The translations under genes and the position numbers were made by a program. 64,000 nt of DNA from Strigamia acuminata (taxonomy: Eukaryota; Arthropoda; Chilopoda; Geophilomorpha; Linotaeniidae): positions 25,260,427-25,324,426 of the forward strand of contig OX442315.1 of assembly GCA_949358305.1 (NCBI GenBank), given 5' to 3'. Below are positions 61,701 through 64,000 of the stretch, in pieces. The number at the start of each line of letters is the position of its first letter. Positions within the stretch are counted from its first letter, which is position 1. The notes under the pieces were generated by a model. It had not been told where the DNA came from and searched no databases. It saw nothing but the letters and a program-made list of their open reading frames with translations.

Positions 61701-64000
61701 CTTTTTCTTTATCGCACTGCTCGTTTTCGTCAATGGCGTTATCCATTTCGTCTCCGACTAAGTGTTCGTTTGAGCCTTGCATGGCTTTAAAGATGTATTC
61801 TTGGGGTTCATTAACGTGTAACTTCATGTGGTTAAGAAGAGATCTAATTTTAATTTAAACAAAAATAAAAATAAAAATAAATAAATAAATAAATAAATAA
61901 TTTGCACATTATTTTCTTAAATTACCTGCGTAACGATGTGTAAAAAGGGCAAAACATGCACTTGAAAATGGCGCCAGGTTGTGGTTTATGAAGTCGCATG
62001 TGCATCCGCATGTCGAATAACTTTCGGGTCTGGTAAGGACACATTTTGCAAACGTGTCGCTTGGTGTTCTCTCCCTTCGCTGATCCTTTGCTGGGCGAAG
62101 TACTAGGCGTGGCTAGACTATCATCGGCGGAAGAATTGGAAGCCAAATTGCTTCCATCGTTGACAACTTCTTTGATGAATCCTTCCTGCTCATTGGTGTC
62201 GTCATAAGCATTTTCCTCAAGTTCGAGCTTTCCTTTGAGCAGCGACTCAACTTTTTTGTTCTCTATGATACACATGAGATTACCATGACGCGTATGACAA
62301 TGCGACTCGATTATGCTGCGCCACTTCGACGACTGGCCACACTCGCCACAGAAAAATGGCCGATCACCAGAATGCGCGGGTAGATGCTGCAGTATTCCTT
62401 GCTTACTCGTACACCTTAAGCAAAAATAAAAATAAATTATAAGCCTTTTGCTTCTTTCTCCTTCTTCCTCTAAATAAAATAAATTTACTTGTAAGCACAC
62501 TCGATACATTTCCAAACGTTATATCGATTTCGACTGCCCTCGTCAGATGCCACATTATTTACGACGCTTCTTGTGCTTTGATGAGTTCTCTTATCTTCAG
62601 CGTACGGATTATCCTCATAAATAATGTATCTGAAATAGATTAAATAAATAAATTAATTAAATTAAATTAAATTAAATTAAATATGTCTACTAACTTATTA
62701 TAGCTTTCGTAGTCCCTGTGAGCAAATTCATTAACCATAACCATGCTTGCTGTCGTGTGGCTTTCATGATGACTTGACTTGAGTCGAATATGTTTGGTGA
62801 CATCCCACTGCCAATTGGAGCGGTAGCCACACTCCGAACACATGAAAGGGCGCTGATTCAAATGCGCAACTATGTGCACGTGAAATCTCGACGCGGTAGT
62901 GGCAGTGAAATTGCAATGAGGGCAACGATAGCATTTTCGTAATACGTGCAATGACGAATTCTTCGCAGGTGAATTGGCTTCGTTCGCCGTTTCTACAGCA
63001 TCTAATCGCACATCGTTTCCATCGTCGAATGAATCCGAATCACCTTCCTTCTCGTCGTCGTCGTCGTCGTCGTCTTTAAATGAACTCTCGTGCTCTTCTT
63101 GACCACACACATTCCTGTCCGAATGTCCAATCTTGTCCACCGTGTCCACCGTGTCCGGTGAGTCACGCAGATTGGCCATGTCGACGGAATCGTTAGCAGT
63201 GTGCGTATACTTCCTCCTCTTGTTCGGGTGGGGGTCCTCCGCTTCCTCCAACACTTCGTATCCGAGTGATCCTTCGGGAAGAATATTACTGTGGTATTTT
63301 TGAACGTGTCGGGTCATGTCGCCCTTCCAGCGGCTCCGGAATGCGCAAAACAAACAACAAAAAGGTTTTTCTTGAGTGTGAATCCGATTATGCTTCACGA
63401 GCTCCGACATCCATTTGGCTTCATAAGCACAGTGTTTGCATTTCAGCGGTTTGCTGCCGCCGCCTTTCCGCGGCGAGTCCGTCGGCACGTCCTTGGACAC
63501 TTTTCGCAGTAAACTTCTGGCTCTCAAATTGAGTCGTTGTCGAGCGGGCAACTGATTGGACGAAGAGATCTCTGCCGCCTCTATTGCCTGCTTGTGCTGA
63601 ATTTCGTGCTCTTGTAACTCGTTCGACGATGTGGTTGCAAAAGTGCATTGGTTACAGTACAACATTCGACGACACCAACGGCCCTTCTTGCGGTAAAATT
63701 CACTCGACGCGCCTCCTCCGCCGCTTCCGTCTGCAAATCGCTTGTCGAGTCCGTTTTCTAGCGGGAAACTGTCGCTCTCTTTCTTCGGCTCGTTTTCTTC
63801 CTGGTGGGCACTGGCTCCATCCGGCTGGCAGACCAACCCAATGCTCGCCAAAAATGTGTTTTTTTCGCCACCTTCCTGGTGATGGTTCATCACGTGCAGG
63901 GTGAGCGATTGCCTCGTGTTTGCTGCAAACGAGCACATTTTGCATCGATGAATGGCTTCTACTTTGTGGTTTTTTAAATGCCGGTCTAAATTCCACTTGT
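58771..64000 (-). CDS. Large multi-C2H2 zinc-finger protein, 5' part beyond window
   Basis: Minus-strand exons in transcript order: 64000-62695 (continues past the window), 62629-62489, 62414-61926 and 61843-58771; stop TGA at 58773-58771. Junctions rejoin split fingers, for example ECAYK with CTSKQGILQHLPAH, and FCPFYTSLRR with SLLNHMKLH. About 22 C2H2 fingers are visible, 12 in the last exon, mostly of the C-P-x-C-x-Y/F style found in REST-like and other multi-finger factors. Linkers are long and charged. The C-terminal quarter lacks fingers and is strongly acidic, with tandem motifs DVDGIND (about eight) and ELKSFEENVIEE (about four). Probably a transcription regulator; ortholog not assigned. 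Confidence 0.9.
59040..59210 (-). repeat. Coding tandem repeat, ELKSFEENVIEE units
   Basis: Four or so repeats of about 42 bases in the last exon of the minus-strand finger gene, alternating E-E-L-K-S-F-E-E-N and E-E-I-K-S-L/F-E-E-N. Acidic, predicted helical. Confidence 0.85.
59276..59418 (-). repeat. Coding tandem repeat, DVDGIND units
   Basis: About eight units of 18 bases encoding D-V-D-G-I/V-N, in frame in the same exon. Units differ by a few bases, so length could vary between individuals. Confidence 0.85.

Overview
The window looks like nuclear DNA of an insect. It is AT-rich, with short introns (mostly 55 to 90 bases) bounded by GT-AG, coding exons in register across introns, arthropod TCAGT-type initiators and AATAAA-type 3' ends. 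A holometabolous insect, perhaps a beetle, is my guess; nothing in the sequence fixes the species. I assembled exons by hand, checking splice phase and total length in multiples of three. No tRNA, rRNA, CRISPR or bacterial operon was seen.

Layout: (1) 435-6029, three tandem plus-strand paralogs of a coiled-coil axonemal protein of the CCDC113/CCDC96 (DUF4201) type. (2) 6427-7637, a four-helix membrane glycoprotein that is not part of the following family. (3) 8098-53314, a huge one-orientation tandem array of 29 loci (numbered 1-29 here) for small four-helix membrane proteins of the TMEM272-like family; 25 look intact and 4 are truncated or broken. (4) Inside that array, 38511-40978, a six-unit polyubiquitin gene with a heat-shock-type promoter, and a possible 36-residue membrane micropeptide on the minus strand at 38174-38284. 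(5) 54148-58376, a 13-exon plus-strand C2H2 zinc-finger gene with an AT-hook. (6) 58771-64000, a minus-strand multi-zinc-finger gene whose 5' end lies beyond the window; genes 5 and 6 converge.

The array proteins share a plan: a variable N-terminus, helix 1 (often one exon of exactly 60 bases), a loop with a D-x-C-P-A-x-P-x-I-P type motif, helices 2 and 3, a second loop ending in Y-C, and helix 4. Nearly every internal intron is phase 1, so exons can be skipped or exchanged without shifting frame. Loci 16 to 21 are recent 1.8-1.95 kb tandem duplicates that include the promoter. Their 5' part matches locus 22 and their 3' part matches locus 15, so they look like descendants of a gene fusion. 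The biological role of TMEM272-like proteins is not established as far as I know. The array is therefore best read as a fast-evolving birth-and-death family of unknown function.
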